From JAJEAD01 sp965221555 (GTDB lineage Bacteria; Pseudomonadota; Gammaproteobacteria; HK1), in NCBI GenBank assembly GCA_965221555.1, contig OZ244895.1:1736001-1800000 (forward strand): 64,000 bases of DNA, in the 5' to 3' direction. Position numbers and translations under genes: made by a program. A model generated the notes under the pieces. The model was not told the DNA's origin. It was given only the letters and a program-made list of their open reading frames with translations, and made no database searches. Of the stretch, positions 34,629-42,992 are shown in pieces (position 1 is the first letter of the stretch; every line of letters starts with the position of its first letter).

Positions 34629-35927
34629 TCAGGCCCTCGCGCTCTCGCCGGCCGGCGCCTCGGCCCCGCCCCCCGCGTTCGCGTAGACCGGAAAGCGCAT
34701 GCACAGATCGTGCACTTCCTGACGCACCCGCGCGATGCGAAGCTCGTCGTCGATGTTGTCGAGCACATCGCAGATCCACGTCGCGACCTGCCGCGCCTGG
34801 GCTTCGCCGAAGCCGCGCGTGGTGATCGCGGCGGTGCCCATCCGCACGCCGCTGGTCACGAAGGGCGACTGCGGATCGTTGGGCACCGCGTTCTTGTTGA
34901 CGGTGATGTGGGCGCGGCCGAGGGCGGCGTCCGCCGCCTTGCCGGTGATTCCCTTGTCACGCAGGTCGACGAGGAAGAGGTGGTTGTCGGTGCCCCGGGA
35001 GACCACCGGATAGCCGCGCGATGCGAGCACCTCGACCATCGCCCGGGCGTTCGCGACCACCTGCTCCTGGTAGGCCCGGAACTCCGGTTGCATCGCCTCC
35101 TTGAGGGCGAGCGCCTTGGCCGCGATGACGTGCATGAGCGGTCCGCCCTGGGTACCGGGAAATACCAGGGAATTGAAGCGCTTCTCGAGATCCGGGTTGG
35201 CGCGGGCCAGGATCATCCCGCCGCGCGGTCCGCGCAGGGTCTTGTGGGTGGTGGTGGTGACCACGTCGGCGATCGGAACCGGATTCGGATAGAGCCCCAC
35301 CGCCACCAGGCCCGCGACGTGCGCCATGTCGACGAAGAGCCAGGCTCCGACTTCGTCGGCGATGTCGCGGAAGCGCTCCCACTCGATGTAGCGCGAATAG
35401 GCGGAAAATCCCGCGACGATGAGCTTGGGTCGGTGCTCGCGCGCGAGCGCCGCGACCTCGTCGAAGTCGATCTCGCCGCGCTCCGCATCGATGCCGTACT
35501 GCACCGAGTGGTAGAGCTTTCCCGAGAAGTTCGGCTTGGCGCCGTGGGTCAGGTGCCCGCCGTCCGCGAGACTCATGCCGAGCACGGTGTCTCCCGGATC
35601 CACCAGGGCCATGTACACCGCGGCATTGGCCTGGGAGCCCGAGTGGGGCTGCACGTTCACGAAGTCCGCTCCGAAGAGCGCCTTGGCCCGATCAATCGCG
35701 AGCCGCTCGGCGACGTCTACGTGCTCGCAGCCTCCGTAGTAGCGCCGGCCGGGGTAGCCTTCCGCGTACTTGTTGGTGAGCTTCGAGCCCTGCAACTCCA
35801 TCACGCCGCGACTCGTGAAGTTCTCGGACGCTATGAGCTCGATGTGCTCTTCCTGGCGTCGTCCTTCCGCCTCTATCGCCGCCCAGAGTTCGGGGTCGAA
35901 CTCGGCGATCGGTTTGGCTTCGGCCAT
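34629..35927 (-). CDS. glyA: Serine hydroxymethyltransferase
   Basis: GlyA interconverts serine and glycine with transfer of a one-carbon unit to tetrahydrofolate. The 432-residue protein contains IELIASENFTS, NKYAEGYPGRRYYGG, VQPHSGSQAN, DMAHVAGLVA and the PLP-lysine motif TTTTHKTLRGPRGG. The start is ATG 35927; upstream codons in the open frame are not conserved. The sequence is closest in style to gammaproteobacterial GlyA. It lies next to tdm on the same strand, across about 170 bases. This makes sense because Tdm feeds formaldehyde-level carbon to tetrahydrofolate. Confidence 0.95.
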   Translation of the reverse strand: MAEAKPIAEFDPELWAAIEAEGRRQEEHIELIASENFTSRGVMELQGSKLTNKYAEGYPGRRYYGGCEHVDVAERLAIDRAKALFGADFVNVQPHSGSQANAAVYMALVDPGDTVLGMSLADGGHLTHGAKPNFSGKLYHSVQYGIDAERGEIDFDEVAALAREHRPKLIVAGFSAYSRYIEWERFRDIADEVGAWLFVDMAHVAGLVAVGLYPNPVPIADVVTTTTHKTLRGPRGGMILARANPDLEKRFNSLVFPGTQGGPLMHVIAAKALALKEAMQPEFRAYQEQVVANARAMVEVLASRGYPVVSRGTDNHLFLVDLRDKGITGKAADAALGRAHITVNKNAVPNDPQSPFVTSGVRMGTAAITTRGFGEAQARQVATWICDVLDNIDDELRIARVRQEVHDLCMRFPVYANAGGGAEAPAGESARA

Positions 35928-36096
35928 TGCTCGGTTCCTCGCAGCAGACGCTTGAAAGAGCAAGTGTAAGGGTTCGCAGAGGGCGCGGGGAGAGGGAAGA
36001 GTGCCGGCTCACTGCCTGCCGGTGACCCCCGCGAAGGCGCGGCGCTTCGCCGCGGTCGATGTCACGCGCGGGCGGATGATCCGCCCGGCGCGCCGC

Positions 36097-38436
36097 TCAG
36101 GCCCGAACCCGCGTCTTCTTCGGATCGTAGAAGGGGAATGGCACGACCCGGGCGGGAATGCGTTTCTGGTGGCCGTCCATCTTGCCGACCTCGACCTCGG
36201 TGCCGGGTTCGGTGTACTCGACCACGAGGCGGGCGAGTGCGATGCTCTTGCCGAGGAGGGGCGAGCGCGTGCCGCTCGTGACCTCGCCGATCTGGGCACG
36301 CCCCACGTGCACGCAATCGCCGTGCGCGGCGACCTCCTCACCCGCGAGCTCCAGGCCGACGAGCCTGCGCTGGGGGGCGGCCTTGCGCCGGGTGAGCGCG
36401 GCCCGGCCGACGAAGTCCTCGTTGTTCGACTCGAGCGCGACCGCAAAGCCGATTCCCGCCTCGAAGGGATCGATCTGGTCGGTGAACTCGTAGCCCCCGA
36501 AGATGAGGCCCGCCTCGATGCGCAGCATGTCCAGGGCATCGAGGCCCATGGGACAGAGCCCGTGGGGCTCGCCCGCCTCCCGAACCGCATCCCACAGCGC
36601 GGGCGCGTCGCCCGGGTGGCACCACAGCTCGTAGCCGAGCTCGCCGGTGTAGCCGGTCCGCGAGACGATGAGGGGCACTCCGTCGAAGCCGCCGATCCGC
36701 CCGATGGAAAAGCGAAACCACCCGAGCTCCTCGATGGAGGCCTGCGCGGGCGGGGTCCAGACCACCTCGGAGAGGATGCGACGGCTCTGGGGGCCCTGCA
36801 CCGAGAGGTTGTGAAGCTGGTCCGTCGACGACTTCACCCACACCCGCAGACCCAGACGCTTCGCCTGTTCGCGCAGCCAGATGCCGCAGTAGTCGTCGCC
36901 GCCCACGAAGCGGAAGTTGTCGGCGCCGAGGCGAAAGACGGTCGCGTCATCGATCATCCCGCCGCTTTCGTAACACAGCGCCCCGTAGGAGACCTGTCCG
37001 ACCGCGATGCGCCGCACGTTGCGGGTGAAGGTGGCCTGCAGGAGCGCTTCGGCGTCGGGTCCGAGGACCTCGAACTTGCGCAGCGCCGAGAGGTCCATCA
37101 TCACCGCCCGCTCCCGGCAGGCCCAGTACTCCCGGATCGCGCCGTGGTTGTTGAAGTGGCTCGGAAGCCAGAAACCGCGGTATTCGACGAAGTTGCGGGT
37201 GAGCGCCGAAGTGCGCTCGTGAAAACCCGTCTCGCGGGTCAGTCGGGGCTCGGCATCGGTGCTCATTCTGAATGCAGTCGCCTTGCTGAAGGTGTTCTTC
37301 TCCGGGTAGACCCGCACGTGGATGTCGGTCGGGTTCCAGGCGTTCGCGGCGTCGATATCGTCGGGACAGGCCGAGGAGACGCAGACCAGATCGCTCAGAG
37401 CCCGGAGCAGGATGTAGTCGCCGGGGCGCGACCAGGGCTCGTCCAGATAGAGCTGGTTGTCGTCGTCGAAATTGGTGTTGTAGAAGAAGTTGGCGGCCAT
37501 CCAGCCCCGCCGCGCGCCCACCCCGTAGGGGCCGAGTTCGCGGTTGAAGTTGTCCGAGCAGTTCACGTGGCCGGGATAGCCGAGGTCTTCGTAGTACTTC
37601 GCGCTGCACGCGATCCCGAAGGTGTCGTGACGCCCCACCGTGTCCCGCACCACTTCGACCAGCGGCTGCATGTCCGCGTCGTAGTATTTCGAGAGCAGGC
37701 CCGGCCCCGGGTAGGCGGCGCCCATCAGGGTGCGGGTGACGGTGGCGTCGATGCCGCGCTCCACGCCGCGCTCCAACGGGGCCACCGCGAAGGCCTGGAA
37801 GTCGGAGCACTCACGGCCTTCCACGTCGATTATCTGGATGAACTCGCCCGCCTTCACCTCGTAGGCGCGCGCGGTGCCCGCCTCGATGTGCACTTCCGTG
37901 CACAGCGCGGCGAGGGGCTCGGGCAGCGGCGGCGCCTCATCCTCTCGTGGCGGCGCCGCGCGGTGCAGGAAGAGCGTGAGGTCGGTGGGAGGGTCCTGGG
38001 CGTCGACTCGCATCGGGGCGCCCGGCGCGGCGAGGAAGAGCACACCGTCGCGCTCCGCGGTCACGGTCTCGCGCTCCCCGGGGGCGGAGTCGGGGGCGAA
38101 GAGGTGGGCGGCTCTCGCTCCCGTGGGCGTGAGGCCTTGTCTGCGAAGACTGGCCGCGACCCGCCGCGCGTCCTCGTCCTGGCTCTCGAACAGGGCGGTG
38201 AGCGCCCGCGCGTCGCCGTTCGCACGCCGGCCGAGGATGCCGACATCCGCGCTGCCCTCGCCGCCGAAGGCCACCAGCTCCGCGCTCTGCCTTCCCTCGG
38301 GGTCGATGATTTCGAGGCGGTCTCCGGCGCGAAGCGCCACGACGGTGGCGCCGCCGCCACGGACCACGTAGCGCTCGGTTCCGGGGGGCAGCCGTCGCAG
38401 TCCGGGCTCCAGCACTCGGGGGCTCGGTGGGCTCAT
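36097..38436 (-). CDS. tdm: Trimethylamine N-oxide demethylase Tdm (DUF1989-GcvT fusion)
   Basis: Tdm splits TMAO into dimethylamine and formaldehyde, the latter captured by tetrahydrofolate. The 779 residues and domain order match Tdm. Residues up to about 400 form the metal-binding DUF1989-type unit, including ECSDFQAF (209-216), GRHDTFGIACS (268-278), NCSDNFN and CVSSACPDD (352-360). The GcvT aminomethyltransferase domains follow from about 405 to the end (FWLPSHFNNHGAIREYW, SRTGYTGELGYELW, GEVTSGTRSPLLGKSIAL). H270, C277, C293, C352 and C357 are candidate metal ligands. An N-terminal extra module (10-160) resembles a second, degenerate copy of the DUF1989 barrel. The leader contains a 13-mer also found upstream of the 10645 gene. 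Confidence 0.85.
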   Translation of the reverse strand: MSPPSPRVLEPGLRRLPPGTERYVVRGGGATVVALRAGDRLEIIDPEGRQSAELVAFGGEGSADVGILGRRANGDARALTALFESQDEDARRVAASLRRQGLTPTGARAAHLFAPDSAPGERETVTAERDGVLFLAAPGAPMRVDAQDPPTDLTLFLHRAAPPREDEAPPLPEPLAALCTEVHIEAGTARAYEVKAGEFIQIIDVEGRECSDFQAFAVAPLERGVERGIDATVTRTLMGAAYPGPGLLSKYYDADMQPLVEVVRDTVGRHDTFGIACSAKYYEDLGYPGHVNCSDNFNRELGPYGVGARRGWMAANFFYNTNFDDDNQLYLDEPWSRPGDYILLRALSDLVCVSSACPDDIDAANAWNPTDIHVRVYPEKNTFSKATAFRMSTDAEPRLTRETGFHERTSALTRNFVEYRGFWLPSHFNNHGAIREYWACRERAVMMDLSALRKFEVLGPDAEALLQATFTRNVRRIAVGQVSYGALCYESGGMIDDATVFRLGADNFRFVGGDDYCGIWLREQAKRLGLRVWVKSSTDQLHNLSVQGPQSRRILSEVVWTPPAQASIEELGWFRFSIGRIGGFDGVPLIVSRTGYTGELGYELWCHPGDAPALWDAVREAGEPHGLCPMGLDALDMLRIEAGLIFGGYEFTDQIDPFEAGIGFAVALESNNEDFVGRAALTRRKAAPQRRLVGLELAGEEVAAHGDCVHVGRAQIGEVTSGTRSPLLGKSIALARLVVEYTEPGTEVEVGKMDGHQKRIPARVVPFPFYDPKKTRVRA

Positions 38437-38962
38437 CGCGCACGCTCCGGTAGTGGCCGCCGGCTCCGCCGGGTGCAGGGGATGTTCTCACTTGGTCCGC
38501 GTAATTGCACGGGCACCGGGGAGCCGGCGCCGTACTCGCAACCAGGTGCATGCCGGCATGCGCCTCCGGTTCACCCGGGGAGGCCGGCGCACCCGCCGTG
38601 CTCGCGCCGCAACGACTGGCCGGGATGCGCGACAGGGGGAATGGTCGCGGTGTCGCAACTCGTATGGACCCCGAGCGGACGGGGGACTACGATGATTTTC
38701 GCGTGCTTGCGAGGTGATCGAGTGAAATCAGCGGTGATCGCGGATCACGCTCGCAGGCTCCGCATGTTGCCGGGTCCGGCACCCGACCGGATCGGGCGTG
38801 GGTTGGACAACGAGCGGGAAGGTCGCTATTCCGAGGGTCGAATTCCGCGTTCGGAGGGCTTTCGGGACTCCCGGGTCCGCCGGACGCGCTAGACAGTTAT
38901 CCGCAGGGGTGCGGTGATACGCAAGCGGCGCTTCTCGCGACATTGGAGGGGAGAAAACAGAA
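38437..38962. other. 526-base divergent intergenic region
   Basis: No gene, RNA structure or repeat is recognisable. The stretch separates tdm (minus) from the molybdoenzyme pair (plus), so it must hold promoters for both. The only notable word is AATTGCACGGGCA at 38503-38515, shared with 10575-10587. Confidence 0.4.
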
Positions 38963-39427
38963 ATGGCAAGCTTCAACGTCAACGGCCGGAGCGTGACCGT
39001 GGATGTCGACGCATCGACGCCGTTGCTCTGGGTACTGCGCGACTCGCTGAATCTGACGGGGACGAAGTACGGCTGCGGCCTCGCCCAGTGCGGTGCGTGC
39101 ACGGTTCACCTGAATGGCCGGCCGGTGCGCAGTTGCGTGATTCCGGTGGCGAGTGTCGAAGGCGCCTCCGTGGTCACCATCGAGCAGATCGGCGGCGACA
39201 GCATCGGTCGCGCGGTCCAGGAGGCATGGGTCGAGAAGGACGTGCCGCAGTGCGGCTATTGCCAGAGTGGACAGGTGATGAGCGCGGTGGCTCTGTTGCG
39301 CGACAACGCCGCTCCCGGCGACGCCGACATCGACAGCGCGATGGCCGGCAACATCTGCCGATGCGGCACCTACGGACGCATCCGGGCGGCCATCAAGGTG
39401 GCCGCGGACAACCTGAGCTCAACCTGA
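38963..39427 (+). CDS. [2Fe-2S] small subunit of an IorA-type molybdenum hydroxylase
   Basis: This 154-residue protein carries two [2Fe-2S] clusters. The plant-ferredoxin type uses C38, C43, C46 and C58 (GCGLAQCGACTVHLNG). The second uses C97, C100, C132 and C134 (PQCGYCQSGQ, NICRCGTYGRI). It passes electrons from the molybdopterin subunit encoded 18 bases downstream. The ATG at 38963 follows GGAGGGGAG. The two-subunit form without a FAD subunit is that of isoquinoline 1-oxidoreductase and related aldehyde oxidases, which use an external acceptor. Confidence 0.93.
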   Translation: MASFNVNGRSVTVDVDASTPLLWVLRDSLNLTGTKYGCGLAQCGACTVHLNGRPVRSCVIPVASVEGASVVTIEQIGGDSIGRAVQEAWVEKDVPQCGYCQSGQVMSAVALLRDNAAPGDADIDSAMAGNICRCGTYGRIRAAIKVAADNLSST

Positions 39428-39444
39428 ACCAGAGGACGCGCATC

Positions 39445-41673
39445 ATGACCTATCCCTCCCTCATGGACCGGATCGGGCCCGCCTGGCGCGCTGGCGCAGG
39501 AACGCGGATGAGCCGGCGCCGCTTCATCAAGGTGACCGGCGCGTCCGGTCTCGCGATCGGGCTGGTTTCCGCGGGCACGGCCGGAGCCGAGAATTCGAGC
39601 GATGCCGCCGGCGATCTGAAACCGGCCCAGCAGCCCAACGCCTTCGTGCGCATCGACCCCGACGGCCTCGTCACCATCCAGATCAACCGCCTGGAGTTCG
39701 GACAGGGTACCCACACCGGACTGGCCCGGGTTCTGGCCGACGAGCTCGACGCCGACTGGAACAGCGTTCGCGCGGAGCTCGCGCCGGCGGGCGAGGCGTA
39801 CAAGGATCCGGCCTTCGGCATTCAGATGACGGGCGGCTCCAACTCCATCCAGAACAGCTTCACCCAGTACCGGGAGCTCGGCGCACGGGCGCGCGCGATG
39901 CTCGTCGAGGCCGCCGCCCGCAAGTGGAATGTCGATGCCGCGACCGTGCGGACCCGCGCCGGACAGCTCATCGCCGCGGACGGCCGAAGCGCGGGCTACG
40001 GCGAGATGAGCGAGGCCGCGATGGCCGAGCCGATGCCCGCCTCGGTCACCCTGAAGAAGAGCAGCGAGTTCCGTCTGATCGGCAAGCCGGTCAACCGGCT
40101 TGACGCGCGTGACAAGTCCACCGGCGGGCAGATGTTCGGCATGGACATGAGCCGGCCGGGGATGAAGACCGTGCTGATCGCCCGTCCACCGCATTTCGGC
40201 GGTACCGTCGCCAGCTTCGACGCCGCCCAGGCGCGCGCGGTCAAAGGTGTCGAGCGCGTGATGCAGGTCGATCTGGATCGGGGCGCCACGGGCGTCGCGG
40301 TGGTGGCCGATGGATTCTGGCCCGCCCGCATGGGCCGGGAAAACCTTGAAATCCAGTGGAAGGCGCCCGCCGATCTGCCCGACAGCGGCAAGCTCGACGC
40401 CCAGTTCGGGGCGCTGCTCGACCGCGAGGGCCTGCCCGCCCGCGCCGGCGACCTCTCCGGCATGGACGGCGCGAAGAAGACGATCACGGCGGACTTCCGT
40501 TTTCCCTTCCTCGCTCACGCGCCGATGGAGCCGCTGAACGCGGTGATCGAGGTGTCCGGGACCGGCGACGGTCGGCGTTGCGATATCTGGACCGGTACCC
40601 AGTTCCAGACCATCGACCAGGCGACGGTTGCGTCCGTCCTGAACCTGGAAGCGCCGCAAGTCCACATTCACACCATGTTCGCGGGCGGAGGCTTCGGCCG
40701 CCGCGCCACTCCGACCGCCGATTACCTGGCCGACGCGGCGCGGGTGATGAAGGCGTGGCTTGCCGACGGCCAGAACGCCCCACTCAAGGTGATCTGGACC
40801 CGCGAGGACGATATCCGGGGCGGGTACTATCGCCCGCTGGCGATGCACCGGGCAGAGATCGGCCTCGCGGAGGACGGTCGGGTCGCGGGGTGGAAACACA
40901 CCATCGTCAGCCCTTCGATCCTCAAGGGAACCGCGTTCGAGCCCTTCCTGATCAAGGACGGGGTGGACGCGACCGCGGTCGAAGGCGTCGCCGACACGGC
41001 GTACGACCTGCCGATTGCGGTCTCCGTACACCACCCCGCGGTATCGGTGCCGATCCTGTGGTGGCGCTCCGTCGGGCATACCCACTCCGCCTTCGTGATG
41101 GAGACCCTCATCGACCGGATCGCCCGCGAGGCGGGTCGCGACCCGGTGGACCTGCGCCGCGACCTGCTGAGAGAGCATCCTCGGCATCTGGCGGCGCTCG
41201 ATCTCGCGGTTCGCAAATCCGGCTACGGCGTGAAGACGCTCCCGGCCGGGCGCGCCTTCGGGACCGCGGTGCACGAATCGTTCCGATCGGTCGTCGCGCA
41301 CGTCGTGGAGCTGTCGATCGAGGACGGTGCGCCGAAACTGCATCGGGTGACCAGCGCGATCCACTGCAATCTCGCGGTGAATCCCCGCTCGGTCGAAGCC
41401 CAGATCGAGGGTGCGGTGCTGATGGCGATCGGCACGACGCTCGGTGGCTCGGAGATCACATTGCGCGACGGCGAGGTCGAGCAGAGCAATTTCGACCGCT
41501 TCGTCATGCCGCGGATGCCAAACATGCCGCCGGTCGATGTGCATATCGTGCCGTCGGAAGATCCGCCGACCGGTGTCGGCGAGCCGGGCTTGCCGCCGCT
41601 GGCTCCGGCGATGGCGAATGCGCTCTTCGTCCTGACCGGCAAGCCGGTGGAGGCTCTGCCGATCCGGCTCTGA
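39445..41673 (+). CDS. Molybdopterin large subunit, IorB type, Tat-exported
   Basis: This 742-residue protein starts at ATG 39445 after AGAGGA. It has a twin-arginine signal (SRRRFIKVTGASG, residues 23-35) with likely cleavage after AGA at 46-48, so the holoenzyme acts in the periplasm. Molybdopterin-binding motifs include QINRLEFGQGTHTG, MTGGSNSI, AGGGFGRR and the C-terminal GVGEPGLPPLAPA, whose Glu is the catalytic base of the family. The family hydroxylates N-heterocycles or oxidises aldehydes; the real substrate is unknown. A maturation gene (XdhC/CoxI type) is not visible nearby. Confidence 0.9.
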   Translation: MTYPSLMDRIGPAWRAGAGTRMSRRRFIKVTGASGLAIGLVSAGTAGAENSSDAAGDLKPAQQPNAFVRIDPDGLVTIQINRLEFGQGTHTGLARVLADELDADWNSVRAELAPAGEAYKDPAFGIQMTGGSNSIQNSFTQYRELGARARAMLVEAAARKWNVDAATVRTRAGQLIAADGRSAGYGEMSEAAMAEPMPASVTLKKSSEFRLIGKPVNRLDARDKSTGGQMFGMDMSRPGMKTVLIARPPHFGGTVASFDAAQARAVKGVERVMQVDLDRGATGVAVVADGFWPARMGRENLEIQWKAPADLPDSGKLDAQFGALLDREGLPARAGDLSGMDGAKKTITADFRFPFLAHAPMEPLNAVIEVSGTGDGRRCDIWTGTQFQTIDQATVASVLNLEAPQVHIHTMFAGGGFGRRATPTADYLADAARVMKAWLADGQNAPLKVIWTREDDIRGGYYRPLAMHRAEIGLAEDGRVAGWKHTIVSPSILKGTAFEPFLIKDGVDATAVEGVADTAYDLPIAVSVHHPAVSVPILWWRSVGHTHSAFVMETLIDRIAREAGRDPVDLRRDLLREHPRHLAALDLAVRKSGYGVKTLPAGRAFGTAVHESFRSVVAHVVELSIEDGAPKLHRVTSAIHCNLAVNPRSVEAQIEGAVLMAIGTTLGGSEITLRDGEVEQSNFDRFVMPRMPNMPPVDVHIVPSEDPPTGVGEPGLPPLAPAMANALFVLTGKPVEALPIRL

Positions 41674-41686
41674 GCAGGCGTCCGAA

Positions 41687-41731
41687 GCGCCCTCGAGACG
41701 AGTGTCGGCAAGACACTCCGATCGAGGGCGC
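41687..41731. terminator. Bidirectional terminator hairpin
   Basis: A long nested dyad sits between convergent genes. The outer arms GCGCCCTCGA (41687-41696) and TCGAGGGCGC (41722-41731) pair perfectly. The inner arms GAGTGTC (41700-41706) and GACACTC (41712-41718) pair around the loop GGCAA. The position, between the stops at 41673 and 41735, fits a terminator working in both directions, although no T-tract follows. Confidence 0.7.
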
Positions 41732-41734
41732 GGC

Positions 41735-42475
41735 TCAGGTCCCCATCAGGTCCGAGCGGGCCTTTTCCAGGTGCAGCGAGATGACGCGCGCCGCGCCGTC
41801 GGTGTCGCGACTCGCGATGCGCGAGTAGAGCTCCCGGTGCTGGCGGTTGTATTGCGCCATGCGCTCCGGGCTGAGGATGGTGTCGCGCCGGGCGCTCCAC
41901 TGGGCGTGCGCGCGCACGTCGTTGAGCTGCCGGTAGAGCCACATGAGCAAGGGGTTGTGGGTGCTCGCGGCGATGCTGAGATGGAACTCCTCGTCACCGT
42001 GCGAGAAGGCCCTCGGATCGTGGGCCCGCGCTTCCACCCGCGCGAGCGCCTCCGCCATGCGTTCGAGGTCACGCGCATTGGCGTGCAGGACCGCGAGTCG
42101 GACCATCGGCGGCTCGATCGCCAGGCGCACGTCGATGAGTTCCAGCGGGGAGGTCAGCACCGCCACGTCCTCCTGGCCGGCGTGTCCCCGATAGCGTACG
42201 AATGTGCCGCTGCCCACCCGGCGCACGATGAAGTCGAGCGAGGCGAGCTGATCGAGGGCGACGCGCACCGTGCCGCGCGCGGCGTTGAACTCGGCGCTCA
42301 GTTCGCGCTCAGGCGGCAGGCGTTCGCCGTAGGCGTACTCGCCTTCCAGGATGGCGCGGCGCAGTTGCGAAGCGATCCGGGCGGAACTCGCGGTGCGCGC
42401 GCCGGTCCCCGACGCGCTCCGCGCGGCGCCCCCGCGATTCGGAAGGGGTCTTGGCGTTTGCTTGATCGGACTCAC
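41735..42475 (-). CDS. GntR-family regulator, FadR/FCD subfamily
   Basis: This 246-residue regulator has an N-terminal winged helix (RIASQLRRAILEGEYAYGERLP, then PPERELSAEFNAARGTVRVAL) and a C-terminal all-helical FCD effector domain (DVRLAIEPPMVRLA, EEFHLSIAASTHNPLL, HRELYSRIASRD). The HxxD/E-type metal-ligand residues of the FCD domain appear to be present. The start is GTG 42475. It is transcribed away from the 42993 operon across 517 bases and is the obvious candidate regulator of it, probably responding to a small carboxylate or amine. The first 30 residues are low-complexity and could be trimmed. Confidence 0.88.
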   Translation of the reverse strand: MSPIKQTPRPLPNRGGAARSASGTGARTASSARIASQLRRAILEGEYAYGERLPPERELSAEFNAARGTVRVALDQLASLDFIVRRVGSGTFVRYRGHAGQEDVAVLTSPLELIDVRLAIEPPMVRLAVLHANARDLERMAEALARVEARAHDPRAFSHGDEEFHLSIAASTHNPLLMWLYRQLNDVRAHAQWSARRDTILSPERMAQYNRQHRELYSRIASRDTDGAARVISLHLEKARSDLMGT

Positions 42476-42992
42476 GTCCTATGGTTCATGATTGGTATTG
42501 TGGAACGTCGTGATGCGGTTGAAACTGGATCACATTTTTCGTTACCGTGGCTTCCGCCGTGCCGTGATTCTATCTGGAATTCACAGCATAAATCAGATCA
42601 AGGATCAGTACTGGGGTCTTGAAGAAAACGAACCGGATCACCTCTATTGGATCAATATTGGATCAACCACAAGACGGCGACGCGAACGTCCGTTGCGTTT
42701 CCGGCAGGTGCGCAAAGCGGTCGTTCGGGGGCAGAATGGGCGCAGATCGTCCGCCGATGGGCGGACCGCCAGGGCCAGGCCGCGGTGTTTGACCGTTTCA
42801 CGAAGCGAGGGCGCGAAGATGTTGGCGGGGGCAGGGGTGTTCGCGAGGCAGGGTGCACCGGCGTACTTGAACCGTACGGTTCCGCGCACCGACCCGCGTT
42901 CGGCGCCGTCCATGCCGGCGGATGCGCGTTGGCTTGCGTGAATCGGTGAGACATCGGGGTCAACGGGCTCGACATCACAAGGGAGAATCAAG
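42476..42992. other. 517-base divergent leader of the glutamine-synthetase/glx operon
   Basis: No gene is supported here. The half near the GntR gene (42480-42670) is conspicuously AT-rich for this genome and should contain the divergent promoters. It includes a tandem ATTGGATCAA repeat listed separately. The remainder up to 42975 shows no recognised structure. AGGGAG lies just before the operon start. Confidence 0.45.
42646..42666. promoter_or_regulatory. Tandem ATTGGATCAA repeat, putative operator
   Basis: Two exact copies of ATTGGATCAA occupy 42646-42655 and 42657-42666, an 11-base period that places them on the same DNA face. They lie in the leader between the GntR-family gene and the operon it faces. 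Binding by that regulator is an inference. Confidence 0.45.

Noticed and set aside
36001..38892. 963-residue plus-strand frame
   Set aside because: It mirrors tdm on the other strand, which has clear DUF1989 and GcvT motifs.
39370..41544. Long minus-strand frame opposite the molybdoenzyme gene
   Set aside because: The plus-strand frame has a Tat signal and molybdopterin motifs; the antisense frame has none.
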